In this document: positions 1 through 8,473 of the stretch, one piece after another
Position numbering within the stretch: position 1 is the stretch's first letter
Layout: each line of letters starts with the position of its first letter
Assembly (NCBI GenBank): GCA_003566875.1
Contig: PXBQ01000139.1
Location: 1 to 23,267 of the forward strand
DNA: 23,267 nucleotides
From: Spirochaetaceae bacterium
GTDB taxonomy: Bacteria; Spirochaetota; Spirochaetia; DSM-27196; PXBQ01
Direction: 5' to 3'
Translations under genes and position numbers: made by a program
The notes under the pieces: model-generated
Told to the model about the DNA's origin: nothing
The model's input: only the letters and a program-made list of their open reading frames with translations
The model's database searches: none

Positions 1-2253
1 AGCGCCGATCACATCATCCTCGCGATGCTCGCCGAAAAAAACCGGCTCTCGGCGTTCCTCAAGGCGAAAGGGTTCGACCGTGGCGAGATCCTCGCCGCGA
101 TGCAGTCGATCCGGGGCACGCAACGCGTGACCGACGAGGACGCCGAAGACAAGTACCAGGTTCTCGAGAAGTACTGCAAGGACCTGACGGCGCTCGCGAA
201 GCGCGAGAAACTCGATCCCGTGATCGGGCGCGACGAGGAGATCCGGCGAATCATGCAGGTGCTGTCGCGCCGAACCAAAAATAACCCGGTCTTGATCGGC
301 GATCCGGGCGTCGGTAAAACCGCGATCGTCGAGGGCCTCGCGCGCCGGATCGTCTCGGGCGATGTGCCGGACTCGCTCAAAAACAAACGCATCCTCTCGC
401 TCGACCTCGGGTCTCTCATCGCCGGAACCAAGTTTCGCGGAGAGTTCGAGGAACGGCTCAAAGCGGTCATCCAAGAGATCGGCGCGTCCGACGGGGAAGT
501 GATCCTGTTCATCGACGAGCTGCACACTCTCGTCGGCGCGGGCGCGGCCGAAGGCGCGATGGACGCGTCGAATCTCCTGAAGCCCGCGCTCGCGCGTGGA
601 GAGCTCCGCGCGATCGGCGCGACGACGCTCGACGAGTACCGCAAGCACATCGAAAAGGACGCGGCGCTCGAGCGACGCTTCCAGACCGTGTTCACCGACG
701 AGCCGTCGGTCGAGAACACGGTCGCGATTCTGCGCGGACTCAAGGAACGATACGAAGTGCACCACGGGGTGCGGATCACCGACGAGGCGTTGATCGCCGC
801 GGCGACGTTGTCCGACCGGTACATCACCGCGCGTTTTCTGCCCGACAAGGCGATCGACCTCGTCGACGAGGCGGCGAGTCGGCTCAAGATCGAGATCGAG
901 TCGCAGCCGACCGAACTCGATCAGCTCGAACGGAAAATCCTGCAGCTCACGATCGAGCGGCAGGCGCTGCAGAACGAGAACGACACGGCTTCCAAGGAGA
1001 GGCTCTCAAATCTTGAGGGCGAGCTGCGCGACTTGACCGCGCACCGCGACGCGATGAGGATGCAGTGGCAAAACGAAAAAAAGACGATCGACGAGATCCG
1101 CGAACTGAAACAGAGAATCGAGAACCTCGCGATCGAGGAGCTTACGTTCGAGCGTGAGGGAAACCTGACCAAAGCAGCCGAGATCAAACACGGCCTTCTG
1201 CCGAACGCCGAGCGCGCACTCGCCGAGAAAACCGAGAAGATTGACGAGCTGCAGGAAACCTCGCGGCTGTTGCGCGAGGAGGTTTCCGAGGAAGACATCG
1301 CGCGCGTCGTCTCGGCGTGGACCGGGATTCCGGTTACAAAGATGCTGCAGTCGGACATGGCGAAACTGCTCGATCTCGAGGGCATCTTGCGCCGTCGGGT
1401 GCTCGGTCAAGAACACGCGATCGCGTCGGTATCGGACGCGATCAGGCGCAACAAGAGCGGCCTCTCGGACATCAACCGGCCGACCGGAGTGTTCATGTTC
1501 ATCGGGCCCACCGGCGTCGGGAAGACCGAACTCGCAAAGACTCTCGCCGAGTTTCTGTTCAACGACGAACACGCGCTCACTCGCATTGATATGAGCGAGT
1601 ACATGGAGAAACACGCCGTGTCGCGGTTGATCGGCGCGCCTCCCGGATACGTCGGGTATGACCAGGGCGGCCAGTTGACCGAAGCGGTTCGACGGCGACC
1701 GTACTCGGTGATTCTGTTCGACGAGATCGAGAAAGCGCACCCGGACGTGTACAACGTGCTGCTGCAGCTGCTCGACGAAGGCAGGCTCACCGACGGGCAG
1801 GGGCGTGTCGTCGACTTCCGGAACGCGATCATCATTATGACGAGCAACGTCGGAAGCGACATGATCCTCACTGCCGATGACGTCGCCCACGTGCGCGACA
1901 AGATCCAGGCGATGCTGCACGCGACGTTCAAGCCGGAGTTTCTGAACCGGATCGATGAGGTTATTACGTTCAACCGGCTCGGGCGCGACGAGATCCGGAA
2001 GATCGTGGAGCTCGAAATCGACCGACTGCGCGAGCGGCTCTCTGAGAGGAAAATCACGCTCGTCGTCGACGACGCGGCGTTCGATCTGCTCGCGGAGCTC
2101 GGCTACGACCCGTCGTTCGGCGCGCGCCCGCTGAAGAGAACCGTACAGCATCGTGTTCAAAATCCTCTCGCGAAAAGAATACTGGCCGGGGAGTACACCG
2201 ACGGATCGTCCGTCACGGTTTCGCGCGACGGCGACGAGATCGTGTTCGCATAA
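1..2253 (+). CDS. clpB: ATP-dependent disaggregase ClpB (5' end missing)
   Basis: This is a Hsp100/ClpB chaperone, a hexameric cytoplasmic ATPase that with DnaK pulls polypeptides out of aggregates. The frame is open from base 1; the first codons encode Clp N-domain-like sequence (SADHIILAMLAEK), so the ATG at 25 is internal. The visible 750 residues compare with about 860 in the family, so roughly 110 are missing. Counting from base 1: NBD1 Walker A GDPGVGKT at 100-107, Walker B VILFIDEL at 167-174, a coiled-coil middle domain at about 300-430, NBD2 Walker A GPTGVGKT at 502-509 and Walker B VILFDEIEK at about 570-578. The long middle domain and the sequence KAHPDVYNVLLQLLDEGRL point to ClpB. 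No ClpP-docking IGF/LGF-type loop was noticed, which argues against ClpA/ClpC. All motifs look intact. Confidence 0.96.
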   Translation, partial: SADHIILAMLAEKNRLSAFLKAKGFDRGEILAAMQSIRGTQRVTDEDAEDKYQVLEKYCKDLTALAKREKLDPVIGRDEEIRRIMQVLSRRTKNNPVLIGDPGVGKTAIVEGLARRIVSGDVPDSLKNKRILSLDLGSLIAGTKFRGEFEERLKAVIQEIGASDGEVILFIDELHTLVGAGAAEGAMDASNLLKPALARGELRAIGATTLDEYRKHIEKDAALERRFQTVFTDEPSVENTVAILRGLKERYEVHHGVRITDEALIAAATLSDRYITARFLPDKAIDLVDEAASRLKIEIESQPTELDQLERKILQLTIERQALQNENDTASKERLSNLEGELRDLTAHRDAMRMQWQNEKKTIDEIRELKQRIENLAIEELTFEREGNLTKAAEIKHGLLPNAERALAEKTEKIDELQETSRLLREEVSEEDIARVVSAWTGIPVTKMLQSDMAKLLDLEGILRRRVLGQEHAIASVSDAIRRNKSGLSDINRPTGVFMFIGPTGVGKTELAKTLAEFLFNDEHALTRIDMSEYMEKHAVSRLIGAPPGYVGYDQGGQLTEAVRRRPYSVILFDEIEKAHPDVYNVLLQLLDEGRLTDGQGRVVDFRNAIIIMTSNVGSDMILTADDVAHVRDKIQAMLHATFKPEFLNRIDEVITFNRLGRDEIRKIVELEIDRLRERLSERKITLVVDDAAFDLLAELGYDPSFGARPLKRTVQHRVQNPLAKRILAGEYTDGSSVTVSRDGDEIVFA

Positions 2254-2254
2254 C

Positions 2255-2305
2255 GACCGGCGTGCGCGGCCCGTCACGGCTCCCCGCGACGTGCCGCGGC
2301 CGGTC
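2255..2305 (+). terminator. Long imperfect GC-rich hairpin after clpB
   Basis: Two bases after the clpB stop, GACCGGC (2255-2261) pairs with GCCGGTC (2299-2305). CGCGGC (2265-2270) pairs with GCCGCG (2293-2298), and CGTC (2272-2275) pairs with GACG (2288-2291). This gives about 17 pairs with small bulges. No T-tract follows, so it is either a weak or Rho-assisted terminator or an mRNA-stabilising 3' hairpin. Pairing is seen in the sequence; function is inferred. Confidence 0.4.
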
Positions 2306-2312
2306 ACGGGTC

Positions 2313-2342
2313 TTGCGCGGGTAGGGCAATTTCTCCTATCCT
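2313..2342 (+). promoter_or_regulatory. Candidate sigma-70-type promoter for argH (possibly leaderless)
   Basis: TTGCGC (2313-2318), an 18-base spacer and TATCCT (2337-2342) resemble -35/-10 elements. The -10 ends six bases before the argH ATG at 2349, so the predicted start of transcription falls at or next to the start codon. No Shine-Dalgarno lies between. Both hexamers are imperfect, so the call is tentative. Confidence 0.35.
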
Positions 2343-2348
2343 CGTCGA

Positions 2349-3716
2349 ATGGCGAAATTGTGGCAGAAGGATTACTCATTCGACGAGACGATCGAGCGCT
2401 TTACCGTCGGGAACGACTACGAGCTCGACCGTGAGCTCGCCGCCGCCGACGCGATCGGCTCGATCGCGCACGCGACGATGCTGAGCACAATCGGTATTCT
2501 TTCGGCAGACGACGTCGCACGGCTCACGAGCGAGTTGGTCGCCGTTTATGAAGACGCGACGAACGGCCGTTTCACGATTCTCAGGCAAGACGAGGATTGT
2601 CACACCGCGATCGAGAATCGACTGACCGAGGCTGTCGGAGAAGCCGGGAAACGGATTCATACCGGCCGTTCGCGAAACGATCAAGTCATCACGATGGTAC
2701 GGCTATACGCGCGCGAGTACCTGATCCGGATACTCGAGCGGCTCGCAGAAGTCGCGGGCCTTTTGCTCGAACGCGCGGAGGGGAACGCGTCGGTGCCGAT
2801 GGCCGGTCGCACGCATATGCAGCCGGCGATGCCGTCGTCGGTCGGGTTGTTTTTTGCAGCGTTCGGAGAGCAGCTGCTCGATGACGCACGGCTCGTCGAG
2901 ACGACGCTTGAGCTCTGCGATCGGTGTCCGCTCGGTTCGGCCGCGAGTTACGGTGTTCCTCTTCCGCTCGACCGGGAGCTCACGTCGCGGCTGCTCGGGT
3001 TTGCCGAGTTGCAGAACAACGTTCTGGCGGTGAACAACTCGCGCGGCAAACTCGAAGCCGCTATTCTCGATGCGCTCGATCATGTCGCGATGACGCTCGG
3101 AAAGCTTGCGCAGGATTTGATCGTTTTTTCACTCCCGGAGTTTGGATACTTCCGGCTGCCCGACGAGTTGTGTTCCGGATCGAGTATCATGCCGCAAAAA
3201 AAGAACCCCGACGGGCTCGAGCTGCTGCGTGCGCGATCGGCCGCCGTATCCTCGTACGCTATGCACTGCCGGTCGGTCGTTCGGTCGCTGCCGTCGGGGT
3301 ACAACCGCGACTTTCAGGACACGAAGGAACCGCTTTTACGCGGTCTCGCAACCGTTGACACGATGCTTCGTGTAGCGAGTATCACTGTCGAAAAAATCCA
3401 GGTCGATACAGACAGGCTCATCGCGGGATTCGACAGCGAGATTTTTGCAACCGACGCCGTTCTGGACAAAGTCGGGAAGGGCGCGAGTTTTCGCGATGCG
3501 TACCGAGAGGTCGCGAAAAACCCGGCAGTCGCGGGGGATGCGGTCGAGGCGATCGCCCGACGTACGTCGGTCGGGACGCCGGGTAATCTGGGGCTCGACG
3601 TCGGCCGGCGGAAAGTCGCCGCGCTGCGAGCCCGCCTCGCCGAACGTGACCGGCGAATCTCGAACGCGCTTCGAGCGCTCACGGGGCGCGACGTTTCGCT
3701 TGTTCGCTCGAACTAA
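2349..3716 (+). CDS. argH: Argininosuccinate lyase
   Basis: The product cleaves L-argininosuccinate to arginine and fumarate, the last step of arginine biosynthesis, in the cytoplasm as a homotetramer. The 455-residue length is typical. The fumarase/aspartase-superfamily signature GSSIMPQKKNP is at 277-287 and carries the mobile-loop serines. The substrate-binding stretch GRTHMQPAMP is present near residue 150, and TGRSRNDQ lies near residue 105. The start ATG has no recognisable Shine-Dalgarno but has a -10-like hexamer six bases upstream. It follows clpB after 95 bases and a hairpin, so it is probably separately transcribed. No other arginine genes are in the window. It converges with the ABC operon, with only 11 bases between stop codons. 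Confidence 0.96.
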   Translation: MAKLWQKDYSFDETIERFTVGNDYELDRELAAADAIGSIAHATMLSTIGILSADDVARLTSELVAVYEDATNGRFTILRQDEDCHTAIENRLTEAVGEAGKRIHTGRSRNDQVITMVRLYAREYLIRILERLAEVAGLLLERAEGNASVPMAGRTHMQPAMPSSVGLFFAAFGEQLLDDARLVETTLELCDRCPLGSAASYGVPLPLDRELTSRLLGFAELQNNVLAVNNSRGKLEAAILDALDHVAMTLGKLAQDLIVFSLPEFGYFRLPDELCSGSSIMPQKKNPDGLELLRARSAAVSSYAMHCRSVVRSLPSGYNRDFQDTKEPLLRGLATVDTMLRVASITVEKIQVDTDRLIAGFDSEIFATDAVLDKVGKGASFRDAYREVAKNPAVAGDAVEAIARRTSVGTPGNLGLDVGRRKVAALRARLAERDRRISNALRALTGRDVSLVRSN

Positions 3717-3727
3717 TCTTCCCGCCA

Positions 3728-4609
3728 TCAAGTGTGGCGCGATCGATGCATCGACCGGAAGGTCGAGTACACGATCATCGCGACAACCGTGAGAACGTAC
3801 GGAAGCGCGAGTAATACGGTGCCGGGCATCTGAAGCATGCCCTGTGCGGCCACGGCGAGGCTTTCGCTGAACGCAAAAACGAACGCGGCGATCAAGACGC
3901 CGAATGGGCGCCTGTATCCGAGAAAGATAGCGACCAACGCGATCCATCCTCGTCCCGCGCTGACGTTCGGAAGATACACGCCGAGTCGCAAGACGATCGC
4001 CGCGCCCGCGAGCCCCGATAACGCGCCCGATATCAAAATCGCGATCGCCTGGTAACGCTCCGGGCGGCATCCGCGCGCGCGCAGCGCTTCGGCGTTGAGA
4101 CCCGCTGCCGATACCCGCAACCCGAACCGTGTTTTTGTGAGAACGACCGCGGCGATGACCGTCGTTGCCAGCGCGAGGTAAACCGAGATCGTGTGCGCAA
4201 AAAAAACCGGTCCGACGACCGGGAGCGACCGAAGCGTCGGCACAAGACGCGGCACCGCGGGGACACCGGCGAGACGCACGACGCCTTTTGTCGAGAATAG
4301 CGCGTTTGAGATGAACGGGATCAGTCCGGTCGCAAAGAGATTTGTCGCAAGACCCGCGACGAAAATGTTCGCGCGGAGGCGAAGAGCAGCGAACGCGAAG
4401 ATCGACGCGAGCATGACCGAAGCGCCGGCGGCGGCGAAAAAAGCGAGAGCGACGCTGCCGGTTAACGCGCCGAACACAATCGCGGCGAACGCTCCCACGA
4501 GAATGAGCCCTTCGAGCGCTATGTTCAGAACTCCCGCGCGTTCGGCAAACAAGCCACCGATCGCGGCGAGCAAGATCGGAGCCATCAGTTCGATCGTGTT
4601 AAAGATCAT
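3728..4609 (-). CDS. BMP-family ABC importer, permease subunit 2
   Basis: This is a 293-residue, almost entirely hydrophobic inner-membrane protein of the BPD_transp_2 (RbsC/YufQ-like) family with about 8-9 predicted membrane helices. The family hallmark NIALEG is at 29-34 (compare NIxxEG in YufQ-like subunits). It would pair with the permease encoded just upstream to form the translocation pore of a simple-sugar/nucleoside importer. Its start overlaps the previous gene's end by 11 bases, indicating translational coupling. It is the last gene of the four-gene operon, and no terminator hairpin is visible before argH on the other strand. The substrate cannot be read from the sequence. Confidence 0.9.
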   Translation of the reverse strand: MIFNTIELMAPILLAAIGGLFAERAGVLNIALEGLILVGAFAAIVFGALTGSVALAFFAAAGASVMLASIFAFAALRLRANIFVAGLATNLFATGLIPFISNALFSTKGVVRLAGVPAVPRLVPTLRSLPVVGPVFFAHTISVYLALATTVIAAVVLTKTRFGLRVSAAGLNAEALRARGCRPERYQAIAILISGALSGLAGAAIVLRLGVYLPNVSAGRGWIALVAIFLGYRRPFGVLIAAFVFAFSESLAVAAQGMLQMPGTVLLALPYVLTVVAMIVYSTFRSMHRSRHT

Positions 4610-5693
4610 TTGTCGCCTCGGATTGTTTTGATCGACGCGTTCGTCGTGTGAGTATCGCTCCGGTTAGTCGTGGTCCCAAAAGCTGTGGTCCGATGTTGGT
4701 CGCCGTGATCAAAAAGAAGATCACGGCCTGGATGATCGTTCCAAGTTCGAAAGTGAACGTGGTGTGTAGCATCGCTGCCTTCGCCCCAGCGTTGAGATAC
4801 GCGAATACCAACGCGGCAGGAATCACACCGAGTGGGTGCGTTCGGGCGATTAAAGCGACCGCGATCCCGTTCCATCCGAGGCCGCCGGTGAACCCCACGA
4901 GCGCCGCGTGATGGATGCCGAGCACCGCGGTCGTCCCGGCAAGCCCGTGGAACGCACCCGATGCGGCCATCGGTCCGACAATGTACATACCGACCGGCAC
5001 GCCTCCGTACCGGGCGAAATTGCGGTTGAGCCCACATAGTCGCAACTCATAACCGGAGACAGTGCGAAAGAGGTAAAACAACATGAAAACCGAGAGCGCG
5101 ATCGCGCCGAAAACACCGACGTGTAGATACGACGGCGGCAGGATACGCAACAACCTGAATTGCTCGGCAACGCGTCGGGTCGTGAGTAAATTGCTCGCGG
5201 GGTCGTTCCACGGGCCGATGATGAGGTAATCGACGATCGGGATCGCGGCGGCGGAGATCAGAAACGACGTGATGAGTTCGTCTGTATCGGTGAGCCACTT
5301 GAACACGCCGGAGAACGCACCGAGCGTTCCTCCTATCGCGATCCCGACCAGAAAAGCAGCGGCGATGCCGACACCTCCCGGAGCCGCGGGCATAACAAGA
5401 ACGACCGCCGCCGAGGCGGTTGCAGCCGCGTACGTCTGCCCCTCGCCGCCAAGGTTAAACACCCCCGCGCGAAACGCAAGACAGACTCCGAGCCCTGTCA
5501 GAACCAGAAGCCCGGCTTCGGCGAGCATATTGCCGAAATAGTATGGGTTTGAGAACGGTCCGAGGAAGAATGCGGTCAAAGCGGCAGTCGGACGGTCGCT
5601 TCCGATGATGAGCAGCACGACGGTGGCGATTACCGCGGCGGAAAGCGCGATTCCGGTCGCGGTCGCATGACGTTGTTGTTTCGGCGCGATCAT
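4599..5693 (-). CDS. BMP-family ABC importer, permease subunit 1
   Basis: This is a 364-residue integral membrane protein of the YufP/RbsC-like permease class. It has a short cytoplasmic N-terminus, a first helix at about 15-32, and the family hallmark FNLGGEGQ at 79-86. It forms a heterodimeric channel with the next gene product. The start ATG overlaps the upstream ATPase stop as ATGA (5690-5693), and the 3' end overlaps permease 2 by 11 bases, so the three genes are translationally coupled. The larger size of this subunit compared with the second permease matches the YufP/YufQ pair of nucleoside importers. Specificity is not determined. Confidence 0.9.
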   Translation of the reverse strand: MIAPKQQRHATATGIALSAAVIATVVLLIIGSDRPTAALTAFFLGPFSNPYYFGNMLAEAGLLVLTGLGVCLAFRAGVFNLGGEGQTYAAATASAAVVLVMPAAPGGVGIAAAFLVGIAIGGTLGAFSGVFKWLTDTDELITSFLISAAAIPIVDYLIIGPWNDPASNLLTTRRVAEQFRLLRILPPSYLHVGVFGAIALSVFMLFYLFRTVSGYELRLCGLNRNFARYGGVPVGMYIVGPMAASGAFHGLAGTTAVLGIHHAALVGFTGGLGWNGIAVALIARTHPLGVIPAALVFAYLNAGAKAAMLHTTFTFELGTIIQAVIFFLITATNIGPQLLGPRLTGAILTRRTRRSKQSEATNDL

Positions 5694-7276
5694 CGTAGAA
5701 TCCCACCGGTTGTACGGTCGGCGAGGCCAAGCATGAGCTCGCCGATCTTCTTCCGCGACCGATCGGAACCCGTTAGTGTACGGATCATCGTCGCGGCGTA
5801 CATGACACCAACTCGGTCGGCGAGTTCAAGAACCTCGTCAATGTCGACCGAGATCAACACGATCGCGTGTCCGTCGGCACGCAATCGGTGGATTTCCGCG
5901 TACATCATGTCGCGAGAGCGGACGTCGAGTCCCCAACTTGGTTCGGAGAACACGACGATCGGGCCGGGGTGGGCGAGTTCGCGCGAAAGGATGACTTTCT
6001 GTATGTTCCCTCCCGACAATGTGCGTAACGGTCCGTGCGCGTGTCCGACGATGTCGAAGCGGTTCATCAGCGACCCGGCAAACCCCCGTACCGTATCGCG
6101 ATCGAACACGCCTGCAAAACCAAGTCTGTGGCGTCGATTCAATATGAGATTTTCGGTGACGCTCGAGTCGAGACTCGCTCCGCGAAAAATACGGTCCGTC
6201 GGGACGTACGAGATTCCGTGTCGCCGAAACTCCCGGGGAGAGTAACGCGCGATCGGGACGCCGTCGATACACATTCTACCCCGTGTCGGTGCGATCAGCC
6301 CCGCGAGAACGTCTTCGAGGAACTCCAGCCCGTTTTCGCGAATACCGGTCACGCCGAATACCTCACCCGCGCCGACGGTGAACGAAATATCCCGGAGCAC
6401 CTCGCGCCGGTTGACCGTGAGAGAAAGCGACTCGACCGAGAGTCGAGGATGCGCGCCGATGGCCGATGGTTGTCCGGTGTCCTCGCGTGACCCCGTCGCC
6501 GTTTCGTTCTTCGTCGACGCCTTCGGCCCGGCGGGCCGTTCGACGCCCATGATCGCCGCGGAAACGGCCGATCCGTCGGTTTCGGCGGCGTGTACGGTCG
6601 TCACGACGCGGCCGTTTCTCATGACGGTGATGGTGTCCGAGATTCTCATGACCTCGCGGATTTTGTGGGTGATGAGTACGACGGCAACGCCCTTGCGTGC
6701 GGCGGCTCGGATCACCGAAAAAATCGTTTCGACCTCGGGATCGGTACACGGGGCTGTCGGCTCGTCGAGGATGAGAACACGCGGTTTGCGGAGCAGCGCA
6801 CCGGCGATCGCCGCGAGGTGGAGTTGACTTGCCGCAAGGTCTGCGACCCGCGCTCGTGGATCGAACGACAGTCCGTACTGTTCGCAAATTCTTTCGAGCG
6901 TCGCGATGCAGGTTCGCCGATCGATGAAACCAAAACGCGTCGGCTCTATACCGAGAAAGAGCGACTCCCAGACACGAAAATCCGGGATCAGCGGGGGGTG
7001 CTGATGCACCATCACGATACCCTCGAGTATCGCGTCGCCCGGCGATGAAAAACGGACACGGCGCTCGTTGAGCCTGATCGACCCCGAATTCGGGGCCAGG
7101 TTGCCGGAGAGAATGTGCATTATCGTGGATTTGCCGGCGCCGTTCTCCCCAACGAGACTCCTGACCTCGCCGGGGTAGAGTTCAAGCGAAACGGAGTCCG
7201 CCGCGCGTACGTTATTCTCGGGAAACACCTTCGTGATTTTCTCGATCCGAACGATCGGCGGGGAATCCTCAATCAT
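5690..7276 (-). CDS. BMP-family ABC importer, double-NBD ATP-binding subunit
   Basis: This 528-residue ATPase carries two fused nucleotide-binding domains, as in RbsA/YufO, and energises the sugar/nucleoside importer from the cytoplasmic side. NBD1: Walker A GENGAGKST at 43-51, Q-loop Gln92, Walker B LILDEPT at 168-174, H-loop His204. Its signature region reads DLAASQ (146-151) instead of LSxGxQ. NBD2 (from about 278): the Walker A position reads GVTGIRENG with no Lys, the signature LSGGN is intact at 420-424, Walker B reads FSEPSW with Ser for Asp, and the H-loop His is replaced. One composite site (NBD1 Walker A with NBD2 signature) looks functional and the other dead. A low-complexity linker lies at about 246-275. 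It starts 7 bases after the binding-protein gene. Confidence 0.93.
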   Translation of the reverse strand: MIEDSPPIVRIEKITKVFPENNVRAADSVSLELYPGEVRSLVGENGAGKSTIMHILSGNLAPNSGSIRLNERRVRFSSPGDAILEGIVMVHQHPPLIPDFRVWESLFLGIEPTRFGFIDRRTCIATLERICEQYGLSFDPRARVADLAASQLHLAAIAGALLRKPRVLILDEPTAPCTDPEVETIFSVIRAAARKGVAVVLITHKIREVMRISDTITVMRNGRVVTTVHAAETDGSAVSAAIMGVERPAGPKASTKNETATGSREDTGQPSAIGAHPRLSVESLSLTVNRREVLRDISFTVGAGEVFGVTGIRENGLEFLEDVLAGLIAPTRGRMCIDGVPIARYSPREFRRHGISYVPTDRIFRGASLDSSVTENLILNRRHRLGFAGVFDRDTVRGFAGSLMNRFDIVGHAHGPLRTLSGGNIQKVILSRELAHPGPIVVFSEPSWGLDVRSRDMMYAEIHRLRADGHAIVLISVDIDEVLELADRVGVMYAATMIRTLTGSDRSRKKIGELMLGLADRTTGGILR

Positions 7277-7283
7277 CGAGCAT

Positions 7284-8336
7284 TCACCGGATAATCATAT
7301 CGAGAACGAGATCTCCGGTCCGCAGCCGCTCGACCATTTGTTTGTGACGCGTACGGATACTCTCGGGAACGTGGCGATCGTATTCCCGGTGTGTATCGTC
7401 GAAATCGACGAAGCCGTCGGCAACGCCGAGAATTTCCGCGCGCCCGTACTCGAGTCTCCCGTCAATCGCGTCTATCGTGCGCTCATACGCGGCGTCGTCG
7501 AGTCGGACGATCGTGCTCCCGATCACGATCCCTGGCGCCTCGTCGTAACCCGGAGAGTCGAACCACAAGACGTACGCGCCTTTCTCGCGCGCGGCGGCGA
7601 TCACGCCCTGGTTTCCTCCCCCGGCGATCGTGAGAATCACGTCGACGCCACCGTCGATCATGCTATTTGCCAACTCGGTCGCGCGTCCGGCATCGAACCA
7701 GTTGCCGAGGACTCGGAACTCGACAATCCCGTCGGAAGCGACCGAACGCAGCCCAAGCTCGAACGCCGGGCGAATTACGTCGTTCATGATCGGGTACTCC
7801 TGTCCGGCGAGAAGACCGACTCGGGCGGACGCGCGAGAGTTCGCCATACCTCCGGTTGTTACGAGCCCCGCGAAGTACCCCGAGAGGAATGCCTGTTCGC
7901 GCTGATTGAACATGACCGTCCGCATCCTGGGGTTGCCCTCGAGGAAGCCGTCGAGAATCAGAAAGTTTTGATCCGGGAAACTCTGCGAGACTTCATCGGC
8001 AATCTCGGGTAGAGACGGGTTCGATGAGACGATCAGATCGTACTCGCCCGTCGCCGCGAGCGACGTGAGGCTCTGAATCCATTGCGCCTGGTTAAACCCA
8101 CCTTCGACGACCCGGACAGAGACGTTCGCCGAGTCGGCCGCCGCGCGGCGGACGCCGTCGACGAGCATCTCGTACGTTGGGCTACCCTCAACGACACCGG
8201 GCACAAAAACGGCAATCGAGAACGTCTCTTCGTCGGTGATTTCGGTCTTTCCGAGCGACGAGACAAACGGCGCCGTGACAAAGAAAAAAGCCGCCGCGAG
8301 CAGCGTGCTCGCGGCAATTCGCGTGTTTATTTTCAT
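7284..8336 (-). CDS. BMP-family periplasmic substrate-binding protein (PnrA/TmpC-like)
   Basis: This is a family 1-like periplasmic binding protein of the BMP (basic membrane protein) class, related to the purine-nucleoside receptor PnrA/TmpC of Treponema. I start it at ATG 8336, where a classic signal peptide begins (MKINTR, then a hydrophobic stretch ending APFVSS). The frame is open further upstream to 8516, but that part is hydrophilic and not signal-like. The mature domain shows NQAQWIQSL, YDLIVSSNPSLPEIADEV, DQNFLILDGF and GVDVILTIAGGGNQGV, typical of BMP folds. The length is 350 residues. Unlike most BMP receptors there is no lipobox cysteine after the signal segment, so it looks like a soluble periplasmic protein. 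It is the first gene of the importer operon. Confidence 0.9.
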   Translation of the reverse strand: MKINTRIAASTLLAAAFFFVTAPFVSSLGKTEITDEETFSIAVFVPGVVEGSPTYEMLVDGVRRAAADSANVSVRVVEGGFNQAQWIQSLTSLAATGEYDLIVSSNPSLPEIADEVSQSFPDQNFLILDGFLEGNPRMRTVMFNQREQAFLSGYFAGLVTTGGMANSRASARVGLLAGQEYPIMNDVIRPAFELGLRSVASDGIVEFRVLGNWFDAGRATELANSMIDGGVDVILTIAGGGNQGVIAAAREKGAYVLWFDSPGYDEAPGIVIGSTIVRLDDAAYERTIDAIDGRLEYGRAEILGVADGFVDFDDTHREYDRHVPESIRTRHKQMVERLRTGDLVLDMIIR

Positions 8337-8342
8337 GGGGAT

Positions 8343-8371
8343 ATCATACCCGTAAACGGCGCGTAAATGAA
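8343..8371 (-). promoter_or_regulatory. Candidate promoter for the BMP transporter operon (possibly leaderless)
   Basis: On the minus strand, TTCATT (8366-8371), a 17-base spacer and TATGAT (8343-8348) form a weak -35 with a good -10. The -10 ends six bases before the ATG at 8336, so transcription would start at the codon itself. No Shine-Dalgarno precedes it. The rest of 8337-8473 is the divergent control region shared with the FGGY kinase; no further operator was recognised in it. Confidence 0.35.
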
Positions 8372-8473
8372 GCCGGTTAGCGATTTCATGTGGAGCGAGA
8401 CGCCGTTGGCGTTGTTCGATTCGTTGACCGGAGCTTTCGTACATGGTAGCGTGCTCGCGGAGCATCTGAGCGG

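Noticed and set aside
9..887. Antisense frame opposite the clpB NBD1 region
   Set aside because: Ser/Arg-rich low-complexity translation, no ribosome site, and a shadow of conserved clpB coding.
1006..2379. Long antisense open frame (457 codons) opposite clpB
   Set aside because: It lies fully within a conserved clpB sequence on the other strand. Its product is Arg-rich with no recognisable domain, and such frames are expected in GC-rich genes with this codon bias.
3717..3727. Terminator between the converging argH and ABC permease genes
   Set aside because: The gap is only 11 bases and no hairpin with a T-run is visible there.
3336..4070. Minus-strand frame spanning the argH end and permease 2
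   Set aside because: Overlaps two confidently identified genes and encodes Arg-rich sequence without domain features.
7233..8012. Plus-strand frame opposite the BMP binding protein
   Set aside because: A shadow of a well-supported minus-strand gene; no start signal or family resemblance.
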